This document shows, in pieces, positions 58,425-58,497 of a DNA stretch of 58,497 nt. Source of the stretch: Clostridia bacterium (lineage in GTDB: Bacteria; Bacillota; Clostridia; Oscillospirales; CAG-272); the NCBI GenBank assembly GCA_017531925.1, contig JAFXKD010000020.1, positions 1-58,497 of the forward strand. Direction: 5' to 3'. A model generated the notes under the pieces. The model did no database searches. It had not been told where the DNA came from and saw only the letters and a list, made by a program, of their open reading frames with translations. Within the stretch, counting starts at the first letter, position 1. Each line of letters begins with the position of its first letter. Both the position numbers and the translations under genes were made by a program.

Positions 58425-58497
58425 CAAGCAAATTACAGATTTTTAAAGCGCCTGTTAAAATGCTCTAAAAATCTTTTCGTGTTGCTCCGCAACACAA
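58425..58497 (+). repeat. Core Y-module, copy E (truncated by window end)
   Basis: GCAAATT (58428-58434), hairpin A GATTTTTAAAGC with GCTCTAAAAATC (one mismatch), hairpin B GTGTTGC/GCAACAC; the window ends inside the closing AATTTGC. Confidence 0.87.

Larger units (their letters stand above)
58207..58497. repeat. Hairpin-mosaic element 5, two modules head to head (cut by window end)
   Basis: It begins GTTAGTTAGACC (58207) and runs off the window. An inverted half has hairpin GTACTTTTTT/AAAAAAGTAC (58226-58249) and core module copy D (58315-58378). It is followed by a forward core module copy E (58428 onward). The 328-base stretch after the DUF6873-like gene therefore holds only repeats. Confidence 0.82.

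Noticed and set aside
2777..58497. CRISPR array
   Set aside because: Repeats are far apart, differ in orientation, contain variable stems rather than variable spacers, and no cas gene is present.

Overview
The window looks like a chromosomal piece of an endospore-forming, low-to-mid GC member of the Bacillota, class Clostridia, probably gut-associated and uncultured. This rests on four sporulation genes (ylbJ-like, yqfC, yqfD, spoIVA), a Tyr T-box leader, an IspH-ribosomal S1 fusion, MutS2, PhoH/YbeY/Era/RecO order, YajC with a TIGR04086 neighbour, strong AGGAGG ribosome sites and near-consensus SigA promoters (TTGACA, 17 bp, TATAAT). No tRNA or rRNA gene, CRISPR array, prophage or transposase gene was found.

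Layout. 1-604: 5' part of tyrS (minus) behind its T-box. 605-8474: mtaB, upp, a pseudouridine synthase, apolipoprotein N-acyltransferase, then ylbJ-like and yqfC-yqfD. 8485-14783: phoH-ybeY-two small membrane genes-era-recO-mutS2. 14926-19030: PRPP synthetase, DUF1385 protein, murE-like ligase. 19166-24770: a lipoprotein, then a flavoprotein-cmk-plsC-ispH/S1 operon. 25341-30779: TIGR01440 protein, LRR lipoprotein, membrane protein, pgk-tpiA, AraC regulator. 31706-36026: rbfA-nrnA, metG, tatD. 36145-41719: large LRR lipoprotein, TIGR04086 membrane protein, a highly expressed-looking modular starch-binding-type lipoprotein, yajC. 41946-46203: rimM-trmD-O-antigen-ligase-like protein-two DUF4330-type proteins. 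46390-51171: HPr, uvrC, rsmD, coaD, spoIVA. 51343-58169: flavoprotein with an attenuator-like leader, YwaF-like protein, the ferrous iron cluster feoA-feoB-small membrane protein-FeoB-associated Cys-rich protein, and a DUF6873-like protein.

The most unusual content is non-coding. Nearly every large intergenic gap (2777-3239, 16106-16449, 24829-25300, 30831-31559, 51241-51299, 58207-58497) is filled by mosaics of one superfamily of hairpin-rich repeats. They are bounded by GTTAG...CTAAC and built from modules in either orientation. In the best module (five copies) the flanks GCAAATT/AATTTGC are invariant, while the stem of an enclosed hairpin differs from copy to copy yet always stays self-complementary. 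That is covariation of structure inside a dispersed DNA repeat. Other modules behave alike, and two are further decorated by an identical 39-bp insert and by a 377-bp palindromic-ended element.

Several short regulatory signals also stand out: two inverted copies of a CGGTTAGC...GCTAACT operator around feoA, an intrinsic terminator between feoA and feoB, a full-length terminator hairpin in the leader of the flavoprotein at 51343-52713, and a perfect 18-bp palindrome inside the spacer of a consensus promoter at 25880-25908. Function calls come from reading the sequence and family knowledge; no database search was possible.
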